DNA of 47,002 nt from an uncultured Erysipelotrichaceae bacterium (GTDB taxonomy: Bacteria > Bacillota_I > Bacilli_A > Erysipelotrichales > Erysipelotrichaceae), in assembly GCA_902778375.1 (NCBI GenBank), contig CACYXJ010000009.1, positions 1 through 47,002 on the forward strand, written 5' to 3'. The translations under genes were made by a program, and so were the position numbers. Positions 1-8,199 of this stretch are shown in pieces (position 1 is the first letter of the stretch; each line of letters starts with the position of its first letter). A model generated the notes under the pieces. It worked only from the letters and a program-made list of their open reading frames with translations. It ran no database searches and was not told the origin of the DNA.

Positions 1-434
1 ACACTCAGGGAACATCCGGTTCTGCCCGGAACGTTATAGAGAATCAGCGGTGCGCTGACAGCGTCGGCAACCGTCGTGAAGTGACGGATCATGCCTTCTT
101 CGTTTGCCTTGTTGTAATACGGGGTGATTGCCAGCAGGGCATCGACTCCCATGTCGGCGTACTTCTTCGATTTCTCCAGCATGGTTCTGGTGTCGTTGGA
201 TCCCGAGCCGGCAATGACCGGTACACGGTGATCGACTCTCTTCAGGGTGAATTCAACAACCGCGTCGTCTTCCTCGTGGGTCATGGTCGTGCTTTCGCCG
301 GTCGTTCCGAGAACGAGAATGCCGTCGGTATGATTGGCAATGTGCCAGTCGAGAAGTTCTCCGAGTTTTTCGAAATTGACTGATCCGTCTTCATGGAACG
401 GGGTAATGAGTGCGACGATGGAACCTTTGATCAT
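1..434 (-). CDS. dapA: 4-hydroxy-tetrahydrodipicolinate synthase, 3' end cut by window edge
   Basis: The first 144 codons of DapA, which condenses pyruvate with aspartate semialdehyde in the first committed step of the diaminopimelate/lysine branch. The translation starts MIKGSIVALITPF and carries the GTTGES motif (pyruvate-contacting threonines) and YNVPGRTG, which holds the catalytic tyrosine. The Schiff-base lysine lies beyond the window. The ATG at 434 overlaps the lysA stop in an ATGA junction, so translation is probably coupled to lysA. An AGGAGG-like site lies inside the end of lysA. Expression should follow the lysine riboswitch upstream of lysA. Seen: motifs and overlap. Inferred: co-regulation. 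Confidence 0.95.
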   Translation of the reverse strand, partial: MIKGSIVALITPFHEDGSVNFEKLGELLDWHIANHTDGILVLGTTGESTTMTHEEDDAVVEFTLKRVDHRVPVIAGSGSNDTRTMLEKSKKYADMGVDALLAITPYYNKANEEGMIRHFTTVADAVSAPLILYNVPGRTGCSLS

Positions 435-1699
435 GATCTTTCCTCCTGCTTTTCCAGTTCTGTCATATGTTCGTAGGATTCTCTTTCGATGACTGTTCTT
501 GCTTTGCCTTCATTGACAAAGACAACAGCAGGGAAAGGAAGCTTGTTGTAATGGGATGCCATGGAATAGCCATAGGCTCCGGTTGTCTTCATGACGAGGA
601 TGTCACCTTTCTCCGCTTTGGGAAGGGCGATATTCTCAATCAGGATGTCACCTGATTCACAGCATTTTCCGGCAATCGTGTAATTTATTTCAGAGAGAAG
701 ATTCTCCTTGCCGGCAATGTATGCATCATATTTCGCCTGGTAGAGAGCGGGACGGATGTTGTCGCTCATGCCGCCGTCCACGAAGGCATAGGTTTTATTC
801 GGTGTCTGTTTCAGATAGCCGACCGTATACAGGGTATAACCTGCTTCGGCGACGATGCTGCGGCCGGGCTCGATCAGAATCTGTCTGATGAAACCGCCGG
901 TTCTGCTGTTTTCTTCCTCACATGTCCGCAGGATCGTGTCACATACTTCCTTTACGGGAACCGGATGATCTTCCGATGTGTAATATGCACCGAAACCGCC
1001 GCCGAGATTGATATCTGTTACGTCGAAGCCTTTGTCGTGCAGTTCCTTCGCAAAAGCGAACATCTTGCGGACCAGTTCGACATAGGCCTGCTTGTCGAAG
1101 ATCTGCGAACCGATGTGGGCATGAATGCCTCTGACATGGATTTTTCCGGATGCCTGCAGTTTCTTTGCGGTGTCGAAGATCACGTCTTTTTCCAGCAGGG
1201 AGAAACCGAATTTGCTGTCGACATGACCAGTGACAACGTACTGATGGGTGTGGGCTTCGATACCGGGATTGACTCTGAACAGGACATCGATTTCCGTTTC
1301 CTTTTCCTTGATTTGTTCCAGCACTTCTTCCGCTTCCATCTCATTGTCGATGACGAATGTTCCGACCTTTGCATCCAGAGCCATCTGTATTTCCGCCGGT
1401 GTCTTGTTGTTGCCGTGGAACCAGATCAGGGACGGATCAAAACCGGTTTTGAGGGCGGTATACAGTTCGCCGCCGGATACGACATCAAGACCGCATCCAT
1501 ATTCTCCGATCAGATCGATCATGGCCTTGCAGTTGAAAGCCTTGGAGGCATAGACGACACGGGTGGCAAATATCTGACTTTGGAAACAGGTTGTAAAATC
1601 ATGCAGTTTCTGACGCAGGGCGCTTTCGTCGTAGACAAATAACGGTGTGCCAAACTGACTGACGAGTTCCTGCACATTCATTCCGCTGATTTCTGACAT
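431..1699 (-). CDS. lysA: Diaminopimelate decarboxylase
   Basis: A PLP enzyme that decarboxylates meso-diaminopimelate to L-lysine, the last step of lysine synthesis. At 422 residues it is normal length for the family. The PLP lysine is K53 in YASKAF. HIGSQI and the glycine-rich LGGGFGAYY (phosphate binding) follow in order. CESGD, near residue 346, supplies the cysteine that completes the partner subunit's active site in the dimer. The start is set by AAGGAGG about 7 bases upstream. It is first in a leader-regulated operon with dapA, and its 3' end overlaps the dapA start by 4 bases. Confidence 0.97.
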   Translation of the reverse strand: MSEISGMNVQELVSQFGTPLFVYDESALRQKLHDFTTCFQSQIFATRVVYASKAFNCKAMIDLIGEYGCGLDVVSGGELYTALKTGFDPSLIWFHGNNKTPAEIQMALDAKVGTFVIDNEMEAEEVLEQIKEKETEIDVLFRVNPGIEAHTHQYVVTGHVDSKFGFSLLEKDVIFDTAKKLQASGKIHVRGIHAHIGSQIFDKQAYVELVRKMFAFAKELHDKGFDVTDINLGGGFGAYYTSEDHPVPVKEVCDTILRTCEEENSRTGGFIRQILIEPGRSIVAEAGYTLYTVGYLKQTPNKTYAFVDGGMSDNIRPALYQAKYDAYIAGKENLLSEINYTIAGKCCESGDILIENIALPKAEKGDILVMKTTGAYGYSMASHYNKLPFPAVVFVNEGKARTVIERESYEHMTELEKQEERS

Positions 1700-1705
1700 A
1701 GACGA

Positions 1706-1713
1706 TCCTCCTT
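1706..1713 (-). promoter_or_regulatory. lysA ribosome binding site next to the leader terminator
   Basis: On the minus strand, AAGGAGGA sits a few bases after the T-rich tail of the leader hairpin and about 7 bases before the lysA ATG. Control of lysA therefore most likely works by early transcription termination just before the coding region. Confidence 0.7.
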
Positions 1714-1718
1714 AATAT

Positions 1719-1747
1719 AAAATGCCGGCAGTGCATTCTGCCGGCAT
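1719..1747 (-). terminator. Leader terminator of the lysine riboswitch
   Basis: A perfect 10-base-pair stem (ATGCCGGCAG paired with CTGCCGGCAT) with a 6-base loop is followed on the minus strand by TTTATATT. It lies between the aptamer and the lysA ribosome binding site, the usual place for a riboswitch expression platform. Lysine binding should favour this hairpin and stop lysA-dapA transcription (family knowledge). The competing antiterminator was not traced. Confidence 0.8.
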
Positions 1748-1761
1748 ATGTAAATCACCTA

Positions 1762-1918
1762 CAGATAGCACTCCTACTTTTGTAGACAGTCTGGGGGATA
1801 TTCTCCCGCAGCCCACCGCCGGCCGGTGCCCCGTTCAGCAGTTCGGCGGAATTGCTTGCAACAGACATCAGACGCCTGCCGGCTCTGTCTGTCTTCGTCG
1901 TTTCCGCGCCTCTATCTT
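1762..1918 (-). ncRNA. Lysine riboswitch (L box) in the lysA leader
   Basis: The minus-strand leader carries the L-box elements in order: a 5' GATAGAGGCGCG element, a central CCGCCGAAC, then GGGCTGCGGG, CCAGACTGTC, and a 3' AGGAGTGCTATC. The 5' GATAG pairs with the 3' CTATC to form closing helix P1. It lies between a good promoter and the terminator hairpin before lysA. The family senses lysine and switches off lysine synthesis genes. Identification rests on motif order and context; no covariance model was run. Confidence 0.88.
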
Positions 1919-1926
1919 TGTGAGGT

Positions 1927-1955
1927 ATAATATCATCTGCGTTGATGTATTTCAA
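1927..1955 (-). promoter_or_regulatory. Sigma-70-type promoter for lysA-dapA
   Basis: On the minus strand TTGAAA is separated by exactly 17 bases from TATTAT, giving a predicted transcript start near 1919, right at the 5' end of the lysine aptamer. The agreement between promoter and aptamer start supports both calls. Confidence 0.75.
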
Positions 1956-2031
1956 CTGAAACAACCTGCGGATTTATGTAAAATGGTAACGTTGTATGCG
2001 AAACGGGATGATTCCCGGCAAGGAAGATATT

Positions 2032-3345
2032 ATGATCGTTGTAAAATTCGGCGGAACATCACTGGCAAGTGCTGAAGCCATCCGCCATGCAGTCAATATT
2101 GTAAAAAACAATCCGGAGCGCAGATTCATGGTCGTTTCCGCCCCGGGCAAGCGTTTCAAGGAAGACACCAAGGTGACTGATCTGCTGTATCAGGTTCATC
2201 GTGCCCTGCGGGAAGGCGGTGATTACCGTCTGCCACTGCAGGAAGTCAAAGATCATTTTTCACAGATTATTGAGGAACTGAATGTCTCTTTTGATCTTGA
2301 TAAGGAAATCGATATCATCGAAAAGGAAATGGTACAGTATGAAACCGCGGATTATCTTGCCAGCCGCGGCGAATATCTCAATGCCAGGATCATTGCCAGA
2401 TATCTTGACTGGCCGTTCGTTGATGCCGGACTGCTGATCCGGTTCCGCAATCACCGCCTGGATGAGGAAGTGACATATCCTCTGGCCGGAAAGGTTCTGA
2501 AGGACATGGAGCGCGCTGTCATTCCCGGCTTCTACGGAAAAGATGAAGACGGAAAAATCACAGTCTTCTCACGCGGCGGTTCGGATGTCAGCGGTGCCGT
2601 CATCGCAAGAAGCGTCAAGGCAAGTCTGTATGAGAACTGGACGGATGTCTCCGGTATCATGAGCGCCGATCCGAGAATCGTGGACAATCCCCGCAAAGTG
2701 GACTGGATCAGTTACCGGGAACTGCGGGAAATGTCCTATATGGGTGCTTCGGTGCTGCACGAGGAAGCTGTTTTTCCGATCCGTGCCGCCGGCATACCGA
2801 TTGAGATCCGGAATACAATGGATCCTTCCGCAGCCGGAACAAGGATCGTTCCGGTGCTGCCGAAGGAAGCACGGGCACATACCATTACCGGTATTGCCGG
2901 CAAGAAGGGACTCTCCGATCTGTTCATCGAGAAAGCCATGATGAATGCCGAAGTCGGTTTCGGCGCCCGGGTCATGAACATCATCGCCCGCAACGGCGTA
3001 CCGTACGAACACACTCCGACATCGATCGACTCAATGTCGGTAATCGTCGAAACAGCGGCTCTGGAACACTGCCGCAATCAGATCATCTCGGAGATCGACC
3101 GTGAACTGAATCCTGACAGAATCATAATTGAAGACGGCATCGCCCTGATCGCGGTTGTCGGCGAAGGTCTCTGGCAGAATGTCGGCTTTGCCTCAAGGAT
3201 GTTTGCCATTCTGGCTGAAGAAGGAATCCATGTGCGGATGATTGATGCCGGTTTCAGTGAAATGAACGTCATCATCGGTATCAGCGCCCCGCAGTATGAA
3301 AAAGCCTTCCGGGCTCTGTATGACGGACTGCAGGATCTGATGTAG
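2032..3345 (+). CDS. lysC: Aspartate kinase (monofunctional)
   Basis: Phosphorylates aspartate, the entry step to lysine, threonine and methionine. Of its 437 residues, the N-terminal kinase domain starts VVKFGGTS (nucleotide and phosphate binding) and carries FSRGGSDVSG; C-terminal ACT domains (about residues 290-437) include SIDSMSVIVE and VRMIDAGFSEMNVIIG, the allosteric part. The start at 2032 is chosen over an in-frame ATG at 1996 because AAGGAAG lies 7-8 bases upstream and homologues begin at this point. A small CGGGA/TCCCG hairpin (2004-2017) sits before the ribosome binding site. It diverges from lysA, and no riboswitch was seen on this strand. Which end product inhibits it cannot be told, so the symbol is a family label. 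Confidence 0.93.
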   Translation: MIVVKFGGTSLASAEAIRHAVNIVKNNPERRFMVVSAPGKRFKEDTKVTDLLYQVHRALREGGDYRLPLQEVKDHFSQIIEELNVSFDLDKEIDIIEKEMVQYETADYLASRGEYLNARIIARYLDWPFVDAGLLIRFRNHRLDEEVTYPLAGKVLKDMERAVIPGFYGKDEDGKITVFSRGGSDVSGAVIARSVKASLYENWTDVSGIMSADPRIVDNPRKVDWISYRELREMSYMGASVLHEEAVFPIRAAGIPIEIRNTMDPSAAGTRIVPVLPKEARAHTITGIAGKKGLSDLFIEKAMMNAEVGFGARVMNIIARNGVPYEHTPTSIDSMSVIVETAALEHCRNQIISEIDRELNPDRIIIEDGIALIAVVGEGLWQNVGFASRMFAILAEEGIHVRMIDAGFSEMNVIIGISAPQYEKAFRALYDGLQDLM

Positions 3346-3358
3346 TAATCCATTTGTT

Positions 3359-3384
3359 AAGACTGTACACGTACAGTCTTTTCA
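3359..3384 (+). terminator. Terminator after aspartokinase
   Basis: AAGACTGTA and TACAGTCTT form a 9-base-pair hairpin with a 4-base loop, followed by a short T run (TTTTC). Confidence 0.85.
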
Positions 3385-3420
3385 TTATGCAAGGCTGTCT
3401 ACAGAAGAAGGAAAATCGTT

Positions 3421-3426
3421 TACAAT
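3421..3426 (+). promoter_or_regulatory. -10 box (TACAAT) immediately before pxpB
   Basis: TACAAT ends 6 bases before the pxpB ATG, so transcription is predicted to begin at or next to the start codon. The -35 position (around 3398-3403) matches consensus poorly. See the finding on a possible leaderless transcript. Confidence 0.5.
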
Positions 3427-3432
3427 ACGGGT

Positions 3433-4134
3433 ATGCGGAAATATGTGATCAAACCGTGCGGGGATGCGGCATTGATGATTCAGTTCGAACAGAAGATCGA
3501 TCCGGTTGTCCTGCAGGAAGTGCGGCAGATGACAGAGAAAATACAGAATGCGCATCTGAAGGGAATCATTGACCTGATACCTTCCTATGCGGCTTTGCTG
3601 GTGAAATTCGACCCGGCGGTTTTTTCGTATGAAATGCTGAAACAGAAAATTGAAGTGCTGGCGGAAAAAGCAGACAGGAAAACTGCTTCCGCTTCCCGGC
3701 ATATAGATATTCCGGTCCTTTACGGAAAACCGTTTCCGGAGGATCTTGAACATGTTGCCAGGCATGCCGGATTGAGCATTGAAGAAGTGATCCGTATTCA
3801 TACCGGCAATGAATATCCGGTTTACATGATGGGCTTTCTGCCGGGCTTTCCGTATCTTGGCAATCTCGATGAAAGGCTGCACACCCCGCGCCGTAAGGAA
3901 CCGCGGACAAGCATTCCAGCCGGATCGGTGGGAATCGGCGGTGCCCAGACCGGCGTCTATCCGCTGTCATCTCCCGGCGGATGGCATATTCTCGGCCTGA
4001 CACCGGTGAAACTGTATGATGCCGGTGCTGATGATCCGGTACTGCTGCACAGCGGCGATATGATCCGCTTCCGGTCAATCAGCGAAGAGGAATTCAGGGA
4101 AATCGAAGAGGCGGGAGGCAAGTTATGTATATAA
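3433..4134 (+). CDS. pxpB: 5-oxoprolinase subunit PxpB (KipI-like)
   Basis: One of three subunits of the ATP-dependent 5-oxoprolinase, which opens 5-oxoproline (pyroglutamate) to glutamate in the cytosol. At 233 residues it is the usual length. The N-terminal pattern around CGDAALMIQF and the C-terminal core GFLPGFPYLG, PAGSVGIGGAQTGVYPL and SSPGGWHILG are typical of the family. The start at 3433 is fixed by alignment to the family N-terminus, although no ribosome binding site sits at normal distance. AGAAGGA lies about 20 bases away, too far. It overlaps pxpC by 10 bases. Confidence 0.95.
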   Translation: MRKYVIKPCGDAALMIQFEQKIDPVVLQEVRQMTEKIQNAHLKGIIDLIPSYAALLVKFDPAVFSYEMLKQKIEVLAEKADRKTASASRHIDIPVLYGKPFPEDLEHVARHAGLSIEEVIRIHTGNEYPVYMMGFLPGFPYLGNLDERLHTPRRKEPRTSIPAGSVGIGGAQTGVYPLSSPGGWHILGLTPVKLYDAGADDPVLLHSGDMIRFRSISEEEFREIEEAGGKLCI

Positions 4135-5111
4135 CCGTAAAACAGCCGGGCGCCCGCACGACAATACAGGACAAAGGCAGATACGGACATCTCGGCCAGG
4201 GTATACCGGCTTCGGGAGTCATGGATCCGCTGGCAATGCGGATTGCCAATATCCTGGTTGGGAACGAGGAAGACCATCCGGTCATCGAATGCATCGGTAT
4301 CGGACCGGTGCTGGAATTCTCCGATGCTGTGTATTTCGCGGTCTGCGGCGGCACATTCAATGTCACGCTGAACAATGAACCGATCAGGATCAATACCCTG
4401 TACCGTTCACAGGCAGGGGATATTCTGAAAATCGGCTGCTCGGCTTCTTATACCAGCTGCGTCATTGCTTTTGCGGCTGATTTTGCGGAAAAACCGGTAT
4501 ATGGCAGTTATGCGACTGATCTGAAAAGCGGTATCGGTCCACTGGGCGGCAGGAAACTGCTGATCAATGACAGGCTGGAACTGGTGAATCCGCGCAGGAA
4601 CCTGGCAAATGAGGAAATCAGATATTTCCCGCCATATGCCCCTAAGGAAGAAACTGTGAAGCTGCGGGTCATCGAAGGTCCAAACGAAGAAGCATTCACA
4701 GAAGACGGACTGCAGACTTTCTACCGCAATGTCTATACCGTATCACCGCGTTCCGATAAAATGGGCTTGAGAATGGACGGCAGGAAGATTGAAACAAGAA
4801 CCGGCAATGACATTCTTTCCGCCGGCATCGTGACCGGAGCTGTGCAGGTGACACCGAAACAGCCGATCCTGATGCTGAAGGATCATGCGACAACCGGTGG
4901 ATATCCGCTGATCGCGGTCGTGATCGGCGCCGATCTTTCCCGGGTGTCACAGCTGAAGGGAAATGACAAAGTCAGGTTTTTTAAGGTCACACCGGAAGCG
5001 GCTTATCAGGCCAGACAGGAAATGGATGAGTATCTTGAAGCGAAAAAGAAAGAATTCGCACGGACCGGGCTGGCTGCCTGGTTTGCCAGAAACAGAGGAG
5101 TGAAAAAATGA
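4125..5111 (+). CDS. pxpC: 5-oxoprolinase subunit PxpC (KipA-like)
   Basis: Second subunit of the prokaryotic 5-oxoprolinase. This family was long annotated as biotin-dependent carboxyltransferase or allophanate hydrolase subunit 2. Its 328 residues are full length. Recognisable segments are the N-terminal VKQPGARTTIQDKGRYGHLG, the early GIPASGVMDP, the central SPRSDKMGLRM and the C-terminal TTGGYPLIAVV. It starts inside the end of pxpB (10-base overlap), with GGAGG in the upstream coding sequence, and its stop overlaps the pxpA start in ATGA. Seen: motifs and tight packing. Known: PxpABC work as one complex. Confidence 0.95.
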   Translation: MYITVKQPGARTTIQDKGRYGHLGQGIPASGVMDPLAMRIANILVGNEEDHPVIECIGIGPVLEFSDAVYFAVCGGTFNVTLNNEPIRINTLYRSQAGDILKIGCSASYTSCVIAFAADFAEKPVYGSYATDLKSGIGPLGGRKLLINDRLELVNPRRNLANEEIRYFPPYAPKEETVKLRVIEGPNEEAFTEDGLQTFYRNVYTVSPRSDKMGLRMDGRKIETRTGNDILSAGIVTGAVQVTPKQPILMLKDHATTGGYPLIAVVIGADLSRVSQLKGNDKVRFFKVTPEAAYQARQEMDEYLEAKKKEFARTGLAAWFARNRGVKK

Positions 5112-5872
5112 AAATCGATCTGAACAGTGATCTTGGTGAGAGTTTTGGAAGATATACCATTGGCTGTGATGAACAGGTGGTACCGTTAGTAACATCGATC
5201 AACGCGGCCTGCGGCTTTCATGCCGGCGATCCGCTGGTGATGAAAAAGACAATACAGCTTGCCGGACAGGCAGGCGTATCTGTCGGTGCCCATCCGGGAT
5301 TTGATGATCTGCAGGGATTCGGCAGAAGAAACATGAATCTTTCCTATGAAGAACTGCAGGCTTGTGTGCTGTATCAGCTGGGTGCGCTCGATGCGTTTGT
5401 CAAAGCCGAAGGCCTGAGACTTGCTCACGTCAAACCGCATGGTGCGATGTACAACATGGCTGCCAGGGACAGCAAGATGGCAGAAGCAATCTGCTCGGCT
5501 GTTAAGGCATACGATCCGGAACTGATTATACTTGCACAGGAAAGCGGCCAGCTGTATCAGACCGCCAGAAGAATGGGACTGCGGGCAGCCGCGGAAGTAT
5601 TTGCCGACCGTGCCTATGAAGAAGACGGAACTCTGGTCGCAAGATCCAAACCGGGCTCTATGATCACCGATCCTGATGATGCTCTGACAAGAGTAATCCG
5701 GATGATCAAAGAGGGTAAAGTGACAGCCATCACCGGCTGTGACATCGATGTCAGGGCAGACTCCGTATGTGTCCATGGAGACGGGGAAAGCGCGCTGGAA
5801 TTCATCCGCCGTATCCGTGAACAATGTGAAAAGGAAAGCATTTTCCTGGCACCGCTGAAGGAAATCGTATAG
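5108..5872 (+). CDS. pxpA: 5-oxoprolinase subunit PxpA (LamB/YcsF family)
   Basis: Third 5-oxoprolinase subunit, a LamB/YcsF family protein of normal length (254 residues). The N-terminus DLNSDLGESFG, then NAACGFHAGDP, GAHPGFDD and VKPHGAMYN, are the conserved metal- and substrate-site motifs. The start overlaps the pxpC stop, and GAGG lies 7-8 bases upstream. With pxpB and pxpC it gives a complete enzyme. No oxoproline transporter is next to it, so the substrate may be internal 5-oxoproline formed from glutamine or from glutathione-type compounds (inference). Confidence 0.96.
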   Translation: MKIDLNSDLGESFGRYTIGCDEQVVPLVTSINAACGFHAGDPLVMKKTIQLAGQAGVSVGAHPGFDDLQGFGRRNMNLSYEELQACVLYQLGALDAFVKAEGLRLAHVKPHGAMYNMAARDSKMAEAICSAVKAYDPELIILAQESGQLYQTARRMGLRAAAEVFADRAYEEDGTLVARSKPGSMITDPDDALTRVIRMIKEGKVTAITGCDIDVRADSVCVHGDGESALEFIRRIREQCEKESIFLAPLKEIV

Positions 5873-5904
5873 AAAAAGAGGTCACACAATTGTGTGGCCT
5901 CAAA
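5872..5904 (-). terminator. Terminator between convergent pxpA and the GcvT-like gene
   Basis: GAGGCCACACAATTGTGTGACCTC folds into a long near-perfect hairpin, read here on the minus strand, followed by TTTTTC. It best serves the leftward GcvT-like operon. Rightward it lacks a good T run but may still act on pxpA transcripts. Confidence 0.75.
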
Positions 5905-5918
5905 TGGTTTCAGTGGTT

Positions 5919-6944
5919 TTACTGCAGCCAGTTCTTTTCGGTAATGACACACTCATATCCGTGGATCTTCAGATGATCACCGATATGCAATGTGTCTTTT
6001 TTTGCGAGAATATAGCCGTTGTTGACGTTTTTGACATAGGAGTAGACAAGTTTGGAAACACGTCCGACTTCCTCGCCGTCAACATAGACTGCCTCACCCG
6101 GACCGCCGTACTGCTTGGCCTGAATATAGAAGTTCTGGTTTTCGTCGCAGACTTCAAAACCGACCATTTCTCTTTCCGGTCCGTTTTCCCGGACTTTCAG
6201 AAGAGCGTCCTTGCCGATGAAGTCCTTGTCCCAGTCGATGTTTTTCTCCAGACCGACTTCAAACGGATTGGTGTGGTTCAGGTCGCGCATGTAATAGAAA
6301 CCGGCTTCGGTCGGCAGTGTCCACGCGAAGACCTGGAATTCGGTGACTTCCTTTCCGCCGGCCGCCTTGACAGCTGCGTCGATGACATCCTGGACATCGT
6401 CAGCATCATCCGCCTGACAGTAGACTTCATAACCGAATTTCTCACCCGTAAAGCCGCCGCGGTTGATCAGCACTTCATGGCCGGCAATCACGTCGTTTTT
6501 ATGCTGGAAGAACTTCAGCTCTTCGACACCGCCTTCTGCGATTTCGTTCAGGACATCTTTGGATTTCGGACCCTGGACAGAGAACATATGCCAGTCTTCG
6601 GTGATTTCCGATGTGTCGATGTCATAGCCGTCGGAGTGGAAATAGAACCAGTCGTCGCACTTCGTGCCGTAAAGGGTGGATACCCAGTACTTCTCTTCTT
6701 CCAGGCGCATGATGACGACGTCATCGATGATTTCGCCTTCTTCGTTGAGCATTGTCGTGTAACGGTCGCGTCCCACTTTCAGAGTGGAGATCCTGTTGGG
6801 ATAAATATAGTCGAGAAAACGGCAGGCATCCGGCCCGGTGACTTCCATCAGCTGATGGGTGAACAGATAATAACCGACTGTTTCGCGGACTGCCATGTGT
6901 TCAGCACGTTTCCATTCGTCGTCTTTGAATATGTTCTTATACAC
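5919..6944 (-). CDS. GcvT-like tetrahydrofolate-dependent methyl/aminomethyltransferase
   Basis: A 341-residue member of the GcvT/aminomethyltransferase fold, which moves a one-carbon group from a substrate to tetrahydrofolate. Seen: an N-terminal folate-binding region with FLDYIYPNRIS and DRYTTMLNEEGEIIDDVVI, a middle MFSVQGPKSKDVL, GGFTGEKFGYEVYC, and a C-terminal beta-barrel. It is shorter than typical glycine-cleavage T proteins, and no gcvH or gcvP is nearby. A specialised demethylase (as in DMSP, vanillate or syringate demethylation) is therefore more likely than glycine cleavage. The start is GTG, with AAGGAGG overlapping the upstream gene's stop. It is last of a three-gene operon. Substrate unknown. 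Confidence 0.75.
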   Translation of the reverse strand: MYKNIFKDDEWKRAEHMAVRETVGYYLFTHQLMEVTGPDACRFLDYIYPNRISTLKVGRDRYTTMLNEEGEIIDDVVIMRLEEEKYWVSTLYGTKCDDWFYFHSDGYDIDTSEITEDWHMFSVQGPKSKDVLNEIAEGGVEELKFFQHKNDVIAGHEVLINRGGFTGEKFGYEVYCQADDADDVQDVIDAAVKAAGGKEVTEFQVFAWTLPTEAGFYYMRDLNHTNPFEVGLEKNIDWDKDFIGKDALLKVRENGPEREMVGFEVCDENQNFYIQAKQYGGPGEAVYVDGEEVGRVSKLVYSYVKNVNNGYILAKKDTLHIGDHLKIHGYECVITEKNWLQ

Positions 6945-6956
6945 GGTAAGGCCTCC

Positions 6957-8186
6957 TTACATGAATTTGTCGATCTTCTTGGCAATCTTGATTCTCATTT
7001 TCCCCTTCGGAGAATCTTCTTCCCAGACCGACCACTGGGCGTTGACGAGGGTTTTGACCATACCCTGCCACATATACAGATGCGCTTCGCAGACAGACTG
7101 GGTGCCGGTAATGGCCAAGTCGCCGCGGTTGATCACATAGATGACTTCGTCTTTGTTGAAAGCTTCGATTTCATAATGGCAGACCAGTGACTGCAACAGC
7201 ATTTCAATGACGCCGCCCAGCAGTCTTCCGTCTTCGCCGATCGTATTCGGAACACCGAGCCATTCACGGCATGCCCTGATGGCATAACGTTCACCGAACA
7301 TCGCCTTGCCGGCTGCTTCGAGAACGCACTTTTTGATCCATTCGGCATTCTCGGCGGTTGTATAGCCGAGTTTTACGGCATTGTCGATGGCCGGCAGAAG
7401 GTACAGGGAAGCGGCGGTGGAAAGGTTGACCATCTGGTTGGAGGAGTCCGTTTCCGTATTGGTGCCGTTGACGAAATGATAATCACATTCCTCGCGGAAC
7501 ATCATGGATTCTTCCACACAGTCTTCTTCCTCGGTGTACTTCTTGTAATCGTCGGAGACAGCCGGGCCGAAGGATTCCCAGAGTTCATGTTCAGGTGCCG
7601 GATACTTCTCCCTGCTTTCGGCGATGATGCGGCAGTGTCTGTCACCGCAGCCTTTGGCTTCAACCATCAGGTAGTCGAGCTTGTGACCTTTTCTGTGTCT
7701 GGTCTCCGTCGCGTCCGCCTGTCCCTGCAGTGACATCGTCGTTGCCCGGCACAGTTCGGATCCGCAGATGTCCCAGTCACAGACATCCAGTTCCTTTTCA
7801 CAGCGGTAGGTGCCGAAATCCTGGCAGCGGCCGCACATCAGCAGGGCGTCATCGCCCTTGTCACCGATCAGCGCGCCCGGATAGGAACCGCACATGAAGG
7901 GGTGAATACCGAAACCGTCGTCACCGGGATAGTTGATGCCGGTATAATACAGTCTGCCATAGGCTTCCTTGCACATCTCGGAAGCACGGGTGGCATAGTC
8001 GGGAATGATGATGCGGTAAGCCTGGGCAACCGCGGCACTGAGCACTGCTTCAAAGCGGGAAGCATAGTGCAGAGCGTCCTGGTATGACATCAGTTTGTTC
8101 CATGGGGACTGCACGGCATTGTATTGGGTAAAGCCGGCTTCATTTCCTGAATCGGCAGGAATTCTTCCGTCAATTTTCTTCGTCAT
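6957..8186 (-). CDS. Cysteine-rich protein of unrecognised family
   Basis: A 409-residue soluble-looking protein whose family I do not recognise. A cysteine-dense middle holds C99, C118, C121, C129, C136, C141, C146, C180 and C185, including MCGRCQ, VCDWDICGSELCR and KGCGDRHCR, which could bind metal or an iron-sulfur cluster. The C-terminal half (from about residue 240) looks helical, with many Ala and Leu. No signal peptide or membrane segment is visible. The pattern GCGDRHCR faintly recalls small-molecule hydrolase/4VR-like domains; that is only an impression. The ATG at 8186 is chosen over a longer frame running into the SDR gene because AAAGGAGA lies 7 bases upstream. It is the middle gene of the SDR/orphan/GcvT-like operon. 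Confidence 0.6.
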   Translation of the reverse strand: MTKKIDGRIPADSGNEAGFTQYNAVQSPWNKLMSYQDALHYASRFEAVLSAAVAQAYRIIIPDYATRASEMCKEAYGRLYYTGINYPGDDGFGIHPFMCGSYPGALIGDKGDDALLMCGRCQDFGTYRCEKELDVCDWDICGSELCRATTMSLQGQADATETRHRKGHKLDYLMVEAKGCGDRHCRIIAESREKYPAPEHELWESFGPAVSDDYKKYTEEEDCVEESMMFREECDYHFVNGTNTETDSSNQMVNLSTAASLYLLPAIDNAVKLGYTTAENAEWIKKCVLEAAGKAMFGERYAIRACREWLGVPNTIGEDGRLLGGVIEMLLQSLVCHYEIEAFNKDEVIYVINRGDLAITGTQSVCEAHLYMWQGMVKTLVNAQWSVWEEDSPKGKMRIKIAKKIDKFM

Positions 8187-8199
8187 TTTCTGATCTCCT

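Noticed and set aside
5892..7190. A 432-codon plus-strand open frame opposite the GcvT-like gene
   Set aside because: The minus-strand product has a recognisable GcvT-like fold and good start. The plus-strand frame begins near the terminator and has no recognisable family.
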